This document shows positions 42,542 to 51,478 of a DNA stretch of 64,000 nt, piece after piece; within the stretch, counting starts at the first letter, position 1; each line of letters starts with the position of its first letter. The notes beneath the pieces were generated by a model that saw only the letters and a program-made list of their open reading frames with translations, was not told the DNA's origin and did no database searches. Source of the DNA: Marinimicrococcus sp033875255 (lineage in GTDB: Bacteria > Pseudomonadota > Alphaproteobacteria > Geminicoccales > Geminicoccaceae); the NCBI GenBank assembly GCA_033875255.1, contig JAWZSN010000003.1:62001-126000 (forward strand), written 5' to 3'. Both the position numbers and the translations under genes were made by a program.

Positions 42542-43917
42542 GACTGCAGCGCCGCACCCTGCAGGCCCTCGCGGTCCTGCTGCTGGCGCTCGCCGCGGCG
42601 GCGGCTATGCCGGCACTCGGCCTGACGCCGCGGCAGGCGGTCACGGTGGGCCTCCTCGTCGGCACCATCGGCCTGTGGGCCACCGCGGCGATTCCCGAGC
42701 CGGTGACCGCGCTGGCCTTCATGGGCCTGGCGCTGGTGCTGGGGGCGGGGCCGCCCGAGACCGTCTTCGCCGGCTTCGCCTCGCCCGCCTTGTGGCTGGT
42801 GGCGGGCGGGCTGCTGCTGGCGGCCTCGACTCACGCCACCGGCCTCGGCCGCCGCCTCGCCGCCGTCGCCGGGCGCCGGCTCGGCCATTCCTATGCCGCC
42901 GCGGTAGGCGGCGTGGCCGTCCTCGCCATGGGCTTCGCCTTCATCGTGCCGGCGGCCTTCGGCCGGGTCGTGATCATCGTGCCGCTGGTCCAGGCGATGG
43001 CGCTGGCGCTGGGTCTCGGGCGCCACCGTGCCGGCCATCACGGCCTGATCGCCGCTGCCGTGCTGGGCACCATGGCCCCCGGCTTCGCGATCCTCACCGC
43101 CAACCTGCCCAACCTCGTTCTGGCCGGCGCCGCCGAGGGTCTCTACGGCGAGCAGTTCGGCTATGGCAGCTACCTGCTGTGGCACTTTCCGGTGCTGGGG
43201 CTGCTCAAGCTGCCGGTCATCGTGCTGGCCGTGCTGCGCCTCTTTCCCGACCGTATCGACGGCGAGGACGGTATCGACGAGCCCGGCCCCTGGACCGCCG
43301 CCGAGCACCGGCTGCTGCTCTTGATCCTCGCCACCGTGGCGCTCTGGGCCACCGACCGGCTGCACGGCCTGCCGGCCGGCGGCCTCGCCCTCCTGGCGGG
43401 AGTGCTCTGCCTGCTGCCCCGCATCGGCTTTCTCGACCCGGCCCGCCTCGGCGCCGATCTCAATGTCGGCACGCTCTTCTATGTGGCCGGCGTTCTGGGC
43501 CTCGTGAGGCTCGTGGACGCGAGCGGGCTGGACGCTCTCGCCGCCTCCCACCTGCTGCCGGTGGCGCTGCTGCAGGGCGCCTCGCCGGGCCTCGTCTATG
43601 CCGCGGTGGTGGGAGCAGGAGCGCTGCTCGCCACGGTGGCGGGCTTTCCGGTGGCGGCCGCCGTGCTGGTGCCGATGGCAGCTCCGATTGCCGAGGCAGC
43701 CGGTGTCCCGCTCATCGGCGTCCTCATGGCGATCGTCGCCGTCTTCTCGTTCATCGTGCTGCCGCACCAGGAAGCGCCGGTGGCGGTCGGCATCCATCTC
43801 GGCGGCATCCCTCGCGGCCCGGCCATCCGCCTGCTGCTGATCACTGCCGCCGTCTTCGGCTTCGTCCTCACCCCGCTGCACTTCCTCTGGCTCGGCCTCA
43901 TGGGCCTCTTCGGCTGA
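42538..43917 (+). CDS. SLC13/DASS-family anion transporter
   Basis: A 459-aa inner-membrane protein with about 12 hydrophobic segments. It has TIGLWATAAIPEPVTALAFM near residue 42, AVLGTMAPGFAILTANLPNL near 182 and VFSFIVLPHQEAPVAVGIHL near 405. The paired loops with N/T-rich signatures in each half are characteristic of divalent-anion:sodium symporters for dicarboxylates, sulfate and the like. The exact substrate cannot be read. The GTG start overlaps the lyase stop (GTGA), so it is the last gene of the leucine operon. Uptake of a branched-chain or short organic acid is a reasonable inference. Confidence 0.78.
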   Translation: MRLQRRTLQALAVLLLALAAAAAMPALGLTPRQAVTVGLLVGTIGLWATAAIPEPVTALAFMGLALVLGAGPPETVFAGFASPALWLVAGGLLLAASTHATGLGRRLAAVAGRRLGHSYAAAVGGVAVLAMGFAFIVPAAFGRVVIIVPLVQAMALALGLGRHRAGHHGLIAAAVLGTMAPGFAILTANLPNLVLAGAAEGLYGEQFGYGSYLLWHFPVLGLLKLPVIVLAVLRLFPDRIDGEDGIDEPGPWTAAEHRLLLLILATVALWATDRLHGLPAGGLALLAGVLCLLPRIGFLDPARLGADLNVGTLFYVAGVLGLVRLVDASGLDALAASHLLPVALLQGASPGLVYAAVVGAGALLATVAGFPVAAAVLVPMAAPIAEAAGVPLIGVLMAIVAVFSFIVLPHQEAPVAVGIHLGGIPRGPAIRLLLITAAVFGFVLTPLHFLWLGLMGLFG

Positions 43918-43984
43918 GCCCCGCCGGCGCGGATCGCGCGACGGAGGGCCGCGAACGCCGGCCCGGCGTGGCCGCGGCGGGCCG

Positions 43985-44413
43985 TCAGAACGCGCGGAAA
44001 CCCTTGGCGGCCTCCTCGTTGTGGCAGCTCGAGCAACCGATCACCGGTCCGCTCTTCTTGCCCTCTGCGCGCGTCTGGCGGTGGCAGCCGGTGCAGAAGT
44101 CGTGGAACACGACGTCGATCCGGGTCGACTCGCTGCGTGTCTCCTGCTTGTGGCAATTGAAGCAGGACAGCGAGCCCGTATCGTCGGTGAAGTTGTGGTG
44201 GCACTGCGCGCAGGGCGTCCGGCGGTGATCGGCGTGGGAGAACTGTGAGCGGAGCAGGGGCGCTTCGGCGACCGCCGCCACTCTGAGGCTGCTGATTGCG
44301 TGCCAGCCCTGGCTCGCGAGAAGAACCGCGGCCAGGGCGATGAGCAGCGTTCGCAGCCGGCGGGGGATGGCTGATCGCGGGCGCGCCTGGTGACCGGACG
44401 GCTGCCTCCTCAT
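43985..44413 (-). CDS. membrane-anchored tetraheme c-type cytochrome
   Basis: A 142-aa protein with a single hydrophobic anchor or signal (residues 20–40) and four CXXCH heme sites: C68-C71-H72, C84-C87-H88, C107-C110-H111 and C127-C130-H131. HADHRRTPCAQCHHNF shows extra histidines likely to be distal ligands, as in class III/c7-type cytochromes. It should sit in the periplasm and carry electrons. It begins 3 bases after the stop of the membrane gene at 44417–45220, so the two form a unit. Its electron partner is unknown. Confidence 0.85.
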   Translation of the reverse strand: MRRQPSGHQARPRSAIPRRLRTLLIALAAVLLASQGWHAISSLRVAAVAEAPLLRSQFSHADHRRTPCAQCHHNFTDDTGSLSCFNCHKQETRSESTRIDVVFHDFCTGCHRQTRAEGKKSGPVIGCSSCHNEEAAKGFRAF

Positions 44414-44416
44414 CGC

Positions 44417-45220
44417 CTAAAGCCGGAGGCCGAGGCGCGCCGCCGCCACCGCGCACAGGAAGACCGCCGCGAGCATGGCGACGAGCCAGACCATGTGCCG
44501 TCCCGTCGCCAGGCGATAGGCTGTCCTCGCCGGGCGGCGCAGCCGGGTGGCGAGCCGCTCGCCCAGGACCGGCGCGAGTCCCAGCCCGATCTGCTGCCCC
44601 AAGCTCGGCAGCGCCGCCAGAACGATCATCCCGAGCAGCAGGAGCACCTGCCAGGAAGCGAGGAGCTTGGCCTGCCCGAGGGCCACGTGGAGAGTGGAGA
44701 ACGCCACGAACAGGAGCGCCAGGAGCGCGTGGGTCGAGGCGGGCCCGAGGCGTCGCAGCAGGGGCCGGCGCAGGGGCTCCTTCGTCAGCACGGCAGCAAG
44801 CAGTGCGGCGGCCGCGAGGAACCCGAACAGGACGTCCACCGGCATGGTCCACGTCATGTAGCGGAGCGACTCCGGATCGAGGACCAGGATCGTCGCGACG
44901 TGGAGCAGCGTGCCCAGCCAGATGGCATGGCCGATCCAGCGGTGGAGCGTCAGCTCTTCCGGCACGCCGAGCGGCCGGAGTTGGGCCCGGCGCCGCCAGC
45001 CGAGGGAACATCCCAGAATGGCGGCGGCGCAGGCCACATAGCCGAAGCCTGCGCTCGCCTCCCAGACCGGCTCGAGCGGCACCAGGGGCGGGAGCACGAG
45101 CGGCAGGGTCGCGCAGGCGACGAACAGGAGGGCCAGCCGGTCGAAGCTCCTCAGTTTCCTCTCCCTGCCGGTCGCAGCAACCGTGCCCGACCGGTCAGCG
45201 CTGGCAGAGATCCCCGGCAC
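44417..45220 (-). CDS. ferric-reductase-like membrane cytochrome b protein
   Basis: A 267-aa protein with about seven or eight hydrophobic segments. Histidine pairs lie in two helices (HRWIGHAIWLGTLLHVATIL near residue 92 and THALLALLFVAFSTLHVALG near 163), the pattern of the ferric-reductase/NOX-type transmembrane domain that binds two b hemes. No flavin or NAD domain follows, so it probably exchanges electrons directly with the tetraheme cytochrome encoded next to it, perhaps from the quinone pool. The start is uncertain; GTG 45220 gives a longer soluble N-terminus. Specific function is inferred. Confidence 0.7.
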   Translation of the reverse strand: MPGISASADRSGTVAATGRERKLRSFDRLALLFVACATLPLVLPPLVPLEPVWEASAGFGYVACAAAILGCSLGWRRRAQLRPLGVPEELTLHRWIGHAIWLGTLLHVATILVLDPESLRYMTWTMPVDVLFGFLAAAALLAAVLTKEPLRRPLLRRLGPASTHALLALLFVAFSTLHVALGQAKLLASWQVLLLLGMIVLAALPSLGQQIGLGLAPVLGERLATRLRRPARTAYRLATGRHMVWLVAMLAAVFLCAVAAARLGLRL

Positions 45221-45271
45221 CCGGGAAGCCCCGACGGCGATCCGCCCCGGGTGCGTCGTGCCTGGCTGCGG

Positions 45272-46132
45272 TCATCCTATCCGGTCGCGGAAGGAGTGTG
45301 CCGGGTAGACGCCCAGGATCTCGAGATTGTGGGCAAAGAAGCGCAGCTCTTCCATCGCCAGACGCACGTTCTCGTCCTGCGGATGGCCGATAATGTCGGC
45401 GTGGAACTGGGCCTGAGTGAAGGCGCCGTCGATATAGCTCTCGAGCTTGACCATGTTGACGCCGTTGGTGGCGAAGCCGCCCATGGCCTTGTAGAGGGCG
45501 GCCGGGACGTTGCGCACCGTGAACAGGAAGGTCGTCACGGTGGGGCCGGCGCCCGGTTCGGGGACCTGCGGCTCGCGGGCGAACACCAGGAACCGCGTGG
45601 TGTTGTGCTCGGCATCCTCGATGTCGGAGGCGAGGATCTCGAGCCCGTAGGTCTCGGCGGCGAGGCGCGAGGCGATGGCGGCGCGGCTGGGATCACCGGC
45701 CTCCGCCACGTCGGCGGCAGCACCGGCGGTATCGGCCACCACCTTCGCGCGGAACTGATGCGCGCGCAGGAAGTCGCGGCACTGGCCCACGGCGTGCACA
45801 TGGCTTTCCACCACCTGGACCCGCTCCAGGCTCGAGCCCCGGACCGCCAGCAGATGATGGTTCACCCGCAGGAAATGCTCGGCCACGATGTGAAGGCCGC
45901 AATTGGGCAGCAGATGGTGGACGTCGGCGACCCGTCCGGCGACCGAGTTGTCGACCGGGATCATGGCGTGGCGTGCCTGGCCCTCGCGCACCGCGGCGAA
46001 GGCGTCCTCGAAGGAGTGGCAGGGCAGCGGCGTGAAGTCGGGGAAGGCCTCGCGGCAGGCCATGTGCGAGTAGGCGCCGGGGCGCCCCTGGAAGGCGATG
46101 GTGCGCTCTGGGTCGGTGGCAGTGGTGGTCAT
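45272..46132 (-). CDS. pheA: prephenate dehydratase
   Basis: A 286-aa monofunctional enzyme that turns prephenate into phenylpyruvate. The PDT domain (residues 10–185) includes IAFQGRPGAYSHMACREAFP, HAMIPVDNSVAGRVADVHHL and the catalytic threonine in AEHNTTRFLVFA near 180. The ACT domain (200–280) has GFATNGVNMVKLESYID, the phenylalanine-binding allosteric site, so it should be feedback inhibited. It lies six bases downstream of kdsB in the same operon, a pairing common in alphaproteobacteria. Confidence 0.94.
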   Translation of the reverse strand: MTTTATDPERTIAFQGRPGAYSHMACREAFPDFTPLPCHSFEDAFAAVREGQARHAMIPVDNSVAGRVADVHHLLPNCGLHIVAEHFLRVNHHLLAVRGSSLERVQVVESHVHAVGQCRDFLRAHQFRAKVVADTAGAAADVAEAGDPSRAAIASRLAAETYGLEILASDIEDAEHNTTRFLVFAREPQVPEPGAGPTVTTFLFTVRNVPAALYKAMGGFATNGVNMVKLESYIDGAFTQAQFHADIIGHPQDENVRLAMEELRFFAHNLEILGVYPAHSFRDRIG

Positions 46133-46138
46133 GAAGGG

Positions 46139-46930
46139 TCAGCTCGCTGCGGGACGGTGGCCGAGGATCAGGCGGGCGCGCTCGAGGTCGGCGGCGGTGT
46201 CGACGCCGAACGGCACGGTCTCGACGAGGCGCACGCCGATGCTCATGCCGTTCTCCATGGCGCGCAGCTGCTCGAGCTTCTCGCGCTGCTCGAGCAGGCT
46301 CGGCCGGAGGCCGCAAAAGCGGCGGAGCGCTTCGCGCCGGAAGCTGTAGATGCCGATATGGTGCCAGACCGGCCCGCTTCCCCACGGAGCGGGGGCCCGG
46401 GTGAAGTAGAGGGCGCGGCCCTGCTGCGCCTCGGGCCGGTCGAACGAGATCACCGCCTTGACCACGTTGGGGCTGGTCCGCTCCTCCTCCTCGGCGGTGG
46501 GGGCGGCGAGCGTGCCGATGTCGGCGCCCAGCGCGTCGAGGGGCTCGACGACCCGCTGCAGGACGCTCGGATCGAGCACCGGCAGGTCGCCCTGGAGGTT
46601 GACCACTGTCTGGTAGCTTCCCTGCGGGTCGAGCCGCTCGAGCGCCTGGTGGATGCGGTCGGTGCCCGAGGGCAGCTCCGGGTCGGTGAGCACCGCCGTT
46701 CCACCGGCCTCCTCGACCACCTGGGCGATCTCGCGCTCGGCGCAGGCGACCACGACCGGGCCGATCGCCGCCTCCATGGCACGCCGCCAGACATGGACGA
46801 TCATCGGCGCGCCGGCGATGTCGGCGAGCGGCTTGTAGGGCAGGCGCGTCGAGGCGAGACGCGCCGGGATCATGACGATGGTGTGCGGCTTTGTGTCGCC
46901 GACGCCGGGCGTGCTGGGGGCCTCGATCAT
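46139..46930 (-). CDS. kdsB: 3-deoxy-manno-octulosonate cytidylyltransferase
   Basis: A 263-aa CMP-Kdo synthetase for lipopolysaccharide core. Motifs are VMIPARLASTRLPYKPLADI near residue 20, VVVACAEREIAQVVEEAGG, LPSGTDRIHQAL near 90, VVNLQGDLPVLDP and WHHIGIYSFRREAL. ATG 46930 gives the usual N-terminus. Presence of the gene implies that the organism makes Kdo-containing LPS. It is divergent from cycM with about 140 bases between starts. Confidence 0.9.
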   Translation of the reverse strand: MIEAPSTPGVGDTKPHTIVMIPARLASTRLPYKPLADIAGAPMIVHVWRRAMEAAIGPVVVACAEREIAQVVEEAGGTAVLTDPELPSGTDRIHQALERLDPQGSYQTVVNLQGDLPVLDPSVLQRVVEPLDALGADIGTLAAPTAEEEERTSPNVVKAVISFDRPEAQQGRALYFTRAPAPWGSGPVWHHIGIYSFRREALRRFCGLRPSLLEQREKLEQLRAMENGMSIGVRLVETVPFGVDTAADLERARLILGHRPAAS

Positions 46931-46972
46931 GCTTCTTCCGGTCACCTGGGGGAGCGAACTCACGGCCTCAAC

Positions 46973-47002
46973 TTGACACTGCCGATAGGTGTGGTCTACC
47001 GA
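46973..47002 (+). promoter_or_regulatory. candidate promoter of the cytochrome c gene
   Basis: A perfect -35 TTGACA (46973–46978), an 18-base spacer and a poor -10 TACCGA (46997–47002). The cytochrome ATG is at 47070. Confidence 0.35.
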
Positions 47003-47069
47003 CCGCCGAGGCCAGCGGCCGGCTCCATAGCCTCTGCGCTTGCCCCACCGAGCGAGGATTGGGTCTCCT

Positions 47070-47612
47070 ATGGCATCGTCTCTTGAAGGCAACAAGATTA
47101 TCGCGGCGATCTTGACGGCCGGCATCATAGCCTCGGCCTCGGGAGTGTTCTCCCGAATCATCTATAAGCCCGACGCTCTCGAGGAGAATGCCTACAAGAT
47201 CGAGGTGGCCGTGGCCGAGGACGCGGCCGGTGGGGAGGACGCTGTGGAGGCGACGCCGATCGCAACCCTGCTGGCGTCCGCGAACCCGGACAATGGCGCC
47301 ACCGTCGCCAAGAAGTGCGCCGCCTGCCACACCTTCGAGAAGGGTGGTGCGGACAAGGTCGGGCCGCATCTGTGGGACGTGGTCGGCCGCGACATTGGCG
47401 GCGCCGACGGCTACGCCTATTCCAGCGCCATGGCCGGGCACGGCGGTACCTGGGACTACGAGGCGCTCAACCACTTCCTCGAGAAGCCCAAGGACTACGT
47501 GCCGGGCACCAAGATGAGCTTCGCCGGTCTCAGGAAGGAGACCGATCGCGCCGACCTCATCGCCTATATGCGCACGCTCTCGGACAGCCCCCAGCCGCTG
47601 CCCGAGGGCTGA
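47070..47612 (+). CDS. cycM: membrane-anchored class I cytochrome c (CycM type)
   Basis: A 180-aa protein with one N-terminal membrane helix (residues 9–30), an Ala/Glu-rich linker and a class I cytochrome domain from about 66. The heme site is C83-AA-C86-H87 in KKCAACHTF. The second ligand is M149 in GTKMSFAGL, and VGPHLWDVVGRDIG is typical. Such proteins carry electrons from the bc1 complex to cytochrome oxidase in alphaproteobacteria. It is divergent from kdsB–pheA, the standard neighbourhood. Confidence 0.92.
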   Translation: MASSLEGNKIIAAILTAGIIASASGVFSRIIYKPDALEENAYKIEVAVAEDAAGGEDAVEATPIATLLASANPDNGATVAKKCAACHTFEKGGADKVGPHLWDVVGRDIGGADGYAYSSAMAGHGGTWDYEALNHFLEKPKDYVPGTKMSFAGLRKETDRADLIAYMRTLSDSPQPLPEG

Positions 47613-47634
47613 GCCGGCGAGGGAGGCGTTACCC

Positions 47635-48426
47635 GTGCAGACCGTTCCCGACGAGCTCGTCGCCCTGGCGCACCGTCTCGCCGAGGCGGCCGGGGCGGTG
47701 CAGCGGCGCTATTTCCGCACGCCCGTCGCGGTCGACAGCAAAAGCGATGACAGCCCGGTAACCATCGCCGACCGCGAGGCCGAGGCGGCGATGCGCGAGC
47801 TCATCGCCCGGCATTTCCCCGACCATGGGGTGCTCGGCGAGGAGCATGGCAGCGACCGGCTCGATGCCGAGTTCGTGTGGGTGCTCGATCCCATCGACGG
47901 CACCAAGGCGTTCATCACCGGGCGCCCGCAGTTCGGCACGCTGATCGCGCTGTGCCATGGCGGCCGGCCCGTGCTGGGCGTCATCGACCAGACGATCACC
48001 GGCGAGCGCTGGGTGGGCCGCGCCGGCGCGCCCTCGACGATGAACGGCGCCGCCATCGCCACCCGGCCGTGCTCCGATCCGGCCCGGGCGGTCCTTTGCG
48101 CCACCAGCCCCTACATGTTTGCCGAGGGCGACGAGCGCGCTGCCTTCGAGCGGCTGGCCCGGCAGGTGCGGATGCCGCTCTTCGGCGGCGACTGCTACGC
48201 CTACGGCCTGCTCGCCATGGGCTTCGTCGACCTGGTCGTGGAAGCCGGTCTCGGTGTCTACGACTACATGGCGCTGGTGCCGGTGATCGAGGGGGCAGGC
48301 GGCAGGATCACCGACTGGGAGGGCCGGCCGCCGGGCTTCGGCTCGGACGGGCGGGTGGTGGCCGCCGGCGACGGGCGCACCCACGAGGCGGTGCTGCGTC
48401 TGCTGGGTGAAAAAACCGCAAGCTGA
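47635..48426 (+). CDS. hisN: histidinol-phosphatase, inositol-monophosphatase family
   Basis: A 263-aa magnesium-dependent phosphatase. GEEHGSDRLDAEFVWVLDPI and DGTKAFITGRPQFGTLIALC carry the metal-binding Glu and DPIDGT motif, and the second signature is the GDCYAYGLLAMGFVDLVVEA region near 185. ITGRPQFGTL is characteristic of the HisN-type histidinol phosphatases rather than SuhB or CysQ, which favours histidine synthesis, although this cannot be proven by eye. It starts with GTG 47635, with GGAGG 8 bases upstream. Confidence 0.82.
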   Translation: MQTVPDELVALAHRLAEAAGAVQRRYFRTPVAVDSKSDDSPVTIADREAEAAMRELIARHFPDHGVLGEEHGSDRLDAEFVWVLDPIDGTKAFITGRPQFGTLIALCHGGRPVLGVIDQTITGERWVGRAGAPSTMNGAAIATRPCSDPARAVLCATSPYMFAEGDERAAFERLARQVRMPLFGGDCYAYGLLAMGFVDLVVEAGLGVYDYMALVPVIEGAGGRITDWEGRPPGFGSDGRVVAAGDGRTHEAVLRLLGEKTAS

Positions 48427-48502
48427 AGCCTCGGCGCTACACAAGCCGGAGGCCAGCCACTACCTTGCTCCTGCATCGGGCAACAGCAGCGGGGTGGTCG
48501 GT

Positions 48503-50371
48503 ATGCGCTTGACGAGGCGGGCAACGCTTCTTGGATCGGCGGCCATGGGCATGGCGATGGGCCTGCCTTCCCTCAGGTCCCTCGCGAGCGAGCCTGCGCC
48601 GGCGCATGCCATCTCGATGTACGGCGACATCAAGTACCCGCCCGGCTTCGAGCACTTTGACTGGGTCAACCCCGAGGCCCCCAAGGGCGGAACGCTGGTG
48701 CAGTCGGCGCTGGGCAGCTTCGACAGCTTCAACCCCTACATTCTCCGTGGCCAGCCGGCGGGCGGCATCGGTCTGGTCTTCGAGACGCTGACGGTCCAGT
48801 CGCTCGACGAGCCGTTCTCCGAGTACGGACTCCTGGCCGAGACGATCGAGACGCCCGAGGACCGCAGCTGGGTCGCCTACGAGCTGCGTGCCGAGGCCCG
48901 ATGGCATGACGGAAGGCCGGTGACGGCCGATGACGTGGTGTGGACCTTCCAGACCCTGGTCGAGAAGGGCCACCCGCGTTTTCGCGCCTACTACGCCAAC
49001 GTCGCCAAGGCCGAGAAGACCGGCGAGCGCGGCGTGCGCTTCACCTTCGACACCACCGGGGTCAACCGCGAGCTGCCGCTCATCATGGGCCAGCTCCCGG
49101 TATTGCCGCGCCACTGGTACGAGGAGCACGGCTTCGAGAAGCCCGGCCTGGTGCCGCCGGTCGGCAGCGGCCCCTACCGGGTCGTCGCCTTCGACGCCGG
49201 CCGCTCGGTCGAGCTCGAGCGGGTGAAGGACTGGTGGGGCGCCGACCTGCCGGTCAATCGCGGCCGCTATAACTACGACACCGTCCGCTTCGAGTATTAC
49301 CGCGACCTCGATGTGGCGCTGGAGGCGTTCAAGGCCGGCCGCTTCGATATCCGCTTCGAGAACTCCGCCAAGCGATGGGCCACCGGCTATACCGGCCCTG
49401 CCGTCGAGCAGGGGCTCATCAAGAAGGAAAAGCTGCCGATCCGCCCGCCGGCGCGCATGCAAGGCTACATCTTCAACCTGCGCCGCCCGATCTTCCGCGA
49501 CCGCCGGGTACGGCAGGCGATCGGCCTCGCCTTCGACTTCGAGTGGTCGAACAAGGCGCTGATGTACGGCCAGTACGAGCGCATCCGCAGCTATTTTCAC
49601 GGCGAGCCCGATCTTGCGGCCAAGGGGCTGCCGGAGGGCGCGGAGCTGGCCCTGCTCGAGCCCTGGCGCGACCAGCTTCCGGCAGAGCTATTCGAGGACA
49701 TCTACGAGCCGCCCGAGACCGACGGCTCGGGCAACAACCGCGAGAATCTACGCAAGGCGCTGCGTCTGCTGCGCGAGGCCGGATGGCAGGTGAAGGACAA
49801 TGTCCTCACCGAGGTCTCGAGTGGCGCGCGGATGGAGTTCGAGATCCTCCTGGATTCGCCGGCCGGCGAGCGGCTGGCGCTACCCTTCGCCCAGAATCTG
49901 GAACGGCTGGGCATCAAGGCTCGGCTGCGCGCCGTCGACCCGGCCCAGTACCAGAACCGGATGGACCGGTTCGACTTCGACGTGACTACGGATATCTGGG
50001 CGCAGAGCGGCTCGCCGGGCAACGAGCAGCGCGATTTCTGGGGCTCGGCCGCGGCGCAGATTCCGGGCAGCCGCAACACGATCGGCATTCAGGATCCGGT
50101 GGTCGACGCGCTCATCGAGAACATCATCCGCGCCCCGGACCGGGCTGCCCTGGAGGCCGCCTGCAAGGCCCTCGACCGGGTGCTGCTGTGGGGCTTCTAC
50201 CTCGTGCCGCACTTCACCGACGATGGCTACCGCCTGGCCTACTGGGACAAGTTCGCCTGGTCGGAGATCCTGCCCACAGAGGTACCGGATCTCTATTCGT
50301 GGTGGATCGACCCGGACAAGGAGCGTCACGTCACCGGGCGCAAGCCGGACGTCGCCCAGGCGCCGAACTGA
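48503..50371 (+). CDS. yejA: ABC transporter periplasmic peptide-binding protein (YejA type)
   Basis: A 622-aa solute-binding protein. The N-terminus MRLTRRATLLGSAAMGMAMG has a twin-arginine-like signal with cleavage near AHA. The remainder matches family 5 extracellular proteins of the YejA branch: AISMYGDIKYPPGFEHFDWV, NPEAPKGGTLVQSALGSFDS, RWHDGRPVTADDVVWTFQTL and FNLRRPIFRDRRVRQAIGLA. YejA-type systems import oligopeptides and microcin-C-like compounds. The frame is open upstream to 48407, but ATG 48503 starts the signal peptide. It is the first gene of yejABEF. Confidence 0.9.
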   Translation: MRLTRRATLLGSAAMGMAMGLPSLRSLASEPAPAHAISMYGDIKYPPGFEHFDWVNPEAPKGGTLVQSALGSFDSFNPYILRGQPAGGIGLVFETLTVQSLDEPFSEYGLLAETIETPEDRSWVAYELRAEARWHDGRPVTADDVVWTFQTLVEKGHPRFRAYYANVAKAEKTGERGVRFTFDTTGVNRELPLIMGQLPVLPRHWYEEHGFEKPGLVPPVGSGPYRVVAFDAGRSVELERVKDWWGADLPVNRGRYNYDTVRFEYYRDLDVALEAFKAGRFDIRFENSAKRWATGYTGPAVEQGLIKKEKLPIRPPARMQGYIFNLRRPIFRDRRVRQAIGLAFDFEWSNKALMYGQYERIRSYFHGEPDLAAKGLPEGAELALLEPWRDQLPAELFEDIYEPPETDGSGNNRENLRKALRLLREAGWQVKDNVLTEVSSGARMEFEILLDSPAGERLALPFAQNLERLGIKARLRAVDPAQYQNRMDRFDFDVTTDIWAQSGSPGNEQRDFWGSAAAQIPGSRNTIGIQDPVVDALIENIIRAPDRAALEAACKALDRVLLWGFYLVPHFTDDGYRLAYWDKFAWSEILPTEVPDLYSWWIDPDKERHVTGRKPDVAQAPN

Positions 50372-50381
50372 GCCGCGCCGG

Positions 50382-51476
50382 ATGCTCGCCTATATCGTCC
50401 GTCGCCTGCTGCTGATGATCCCGACGCTGTTCGGGATCATGGTGCTCAACTTCATCATCGTGCAGGCCGCACCGGGCGGCCCGATCGAGCAGCTGGTGGC
50501 CGAGATGACCAGCGGCGGCGGCGACGTCACCGCCCGGTTCACCGGCACCGCCGGCGATCTGGGCGCCAGCGCGCCGCCCCAGCAGGGCGACGGCCAGAGC
50601 CGCGGGGCGCGCGGCCTCGAGCCGGAGCTTCTGCGCGACCTCGAGCGGCAGTTCGGCTTCGACAAGCCGGCCCACGAGCGCTTCATGCTGATGATGGGCA
50701 ACTACCTGCGCTTCGATCTGGGCGACAGCTTCTTTCGCGGCCGTCCGGTGGTCGACCTGGTGCTGGAGAAGCTGCCGGTCTCGATCTCGCTGGGCCTGTG
50801 GACGACGCTCATCACCTATCTGATCGCCATCCCGCTGGGCATCCGCAAGGCGGTGCGCGACGGCACGCCCTTCGACGTGTGGACGAGCGCCGTGGTGGTG
50901 GTCGGCTACGCGATCCCGAGCTTCCTCTTCGCCCTGCTCTTGATCGTGCTCTTCGCCGGCGGCAGCTATTTCCAGCTCTTCCCGCTCCGGGGCCTGGTGT
51001 CCGACAACTGGGCCGATCTCTCCTGGCCGGCCAGGATCCTGGATTATCTCTGGCACATCTCGCTGCCGGTGCTGGCCATGGTGATCGGCGCCTTCGCCAG
51101 CCTCACCATGCTCACCAAGAACTCGTTCCTCGACCAGCTTGGCCAGCAATACGTGCTCACGGCCCGCGCCAAGGGGCTGGGCGAGCAGCAGGTGCTCTAC
51201 CGGCACGTCTTCCGCAACGCCATGCTGATCGTCATCGCCGGCTTTCCGGCGGCCTTCGTGGGGGTGCTGTTCACGGGTGCCCTTCTCATCGAGACCATGT
51301 TCTCGCTCGACGGGCTGGGGCTGCTGGGCTTCGAGGCGGCACTCAGGCGCGATTATCCGGTGATGTTCGGGACCCTCTATGTCTTCACCTTCATCGGCCT
51401 GATCCTCAAGCTGATCTCCGATCTCACCTATATCCTGGTCGATCCGCGGATCGACTTCGCCTCGCGGGAGGTGTGA
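50382..51476 (+). CDS. yejB: ABC transporter permease (YejB type)
   Basis: A 364-aa inner-membrane permease starting MLAYIVRRLLLMIPTLFGIM, typical of DppB/YejB proteins. About six membrane segments are seen, and a hydrophilic insert near residues 45–90 (TSGGGDVTARFTGTAGDLG) is found in the YejB branch. The ABC-contact EAA loop is YVLTARAKGLGEQQVLYRHV near 265. It pairs with YejE to form the channel. The ATG is 11 bases after yejA. Confidence 0.9.
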   Translation: MLAYIVRRLLLMIPTLFGIMVLNFIIVQAAPGGPIEQLVAEMTSGGGDVTARFTGTAGDLGASAPPQQGDGQSRGARGLEPELLRDLERQFGFDKPAHERFMLMMGNYLRFDLGDSFFRGRPVVDLVLEKLPVSISLGLWTTLITYLIAIPLGIRKAVRDGTPFDVWTSAVVVVGYAIPSFLFALLLIVLFAGGSYFQLFPLRGLVSDNWADLSWPARILDYLWHISLPVLAMVIGAFASLTMLTKNSFLDQLGQQYVLTARAKGLGEQQVLYRHVFRNAMLIVIAGFPAAFVGVLFTGALLIETMFSLDGLGLLGFEAALRRDYPVMFGTLYVFTFIGLILKLISDLTYILVDPRIDFASREV

Positions 51477-51478
51477 GC

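Noticed and set aside
44390..47086. 898-codon plus-strand open frame across four minus-strand genes
   Set aside because: It runs through kdsB, pheA and the cytochrome b gene in antisense and shows no protein-like pattern.
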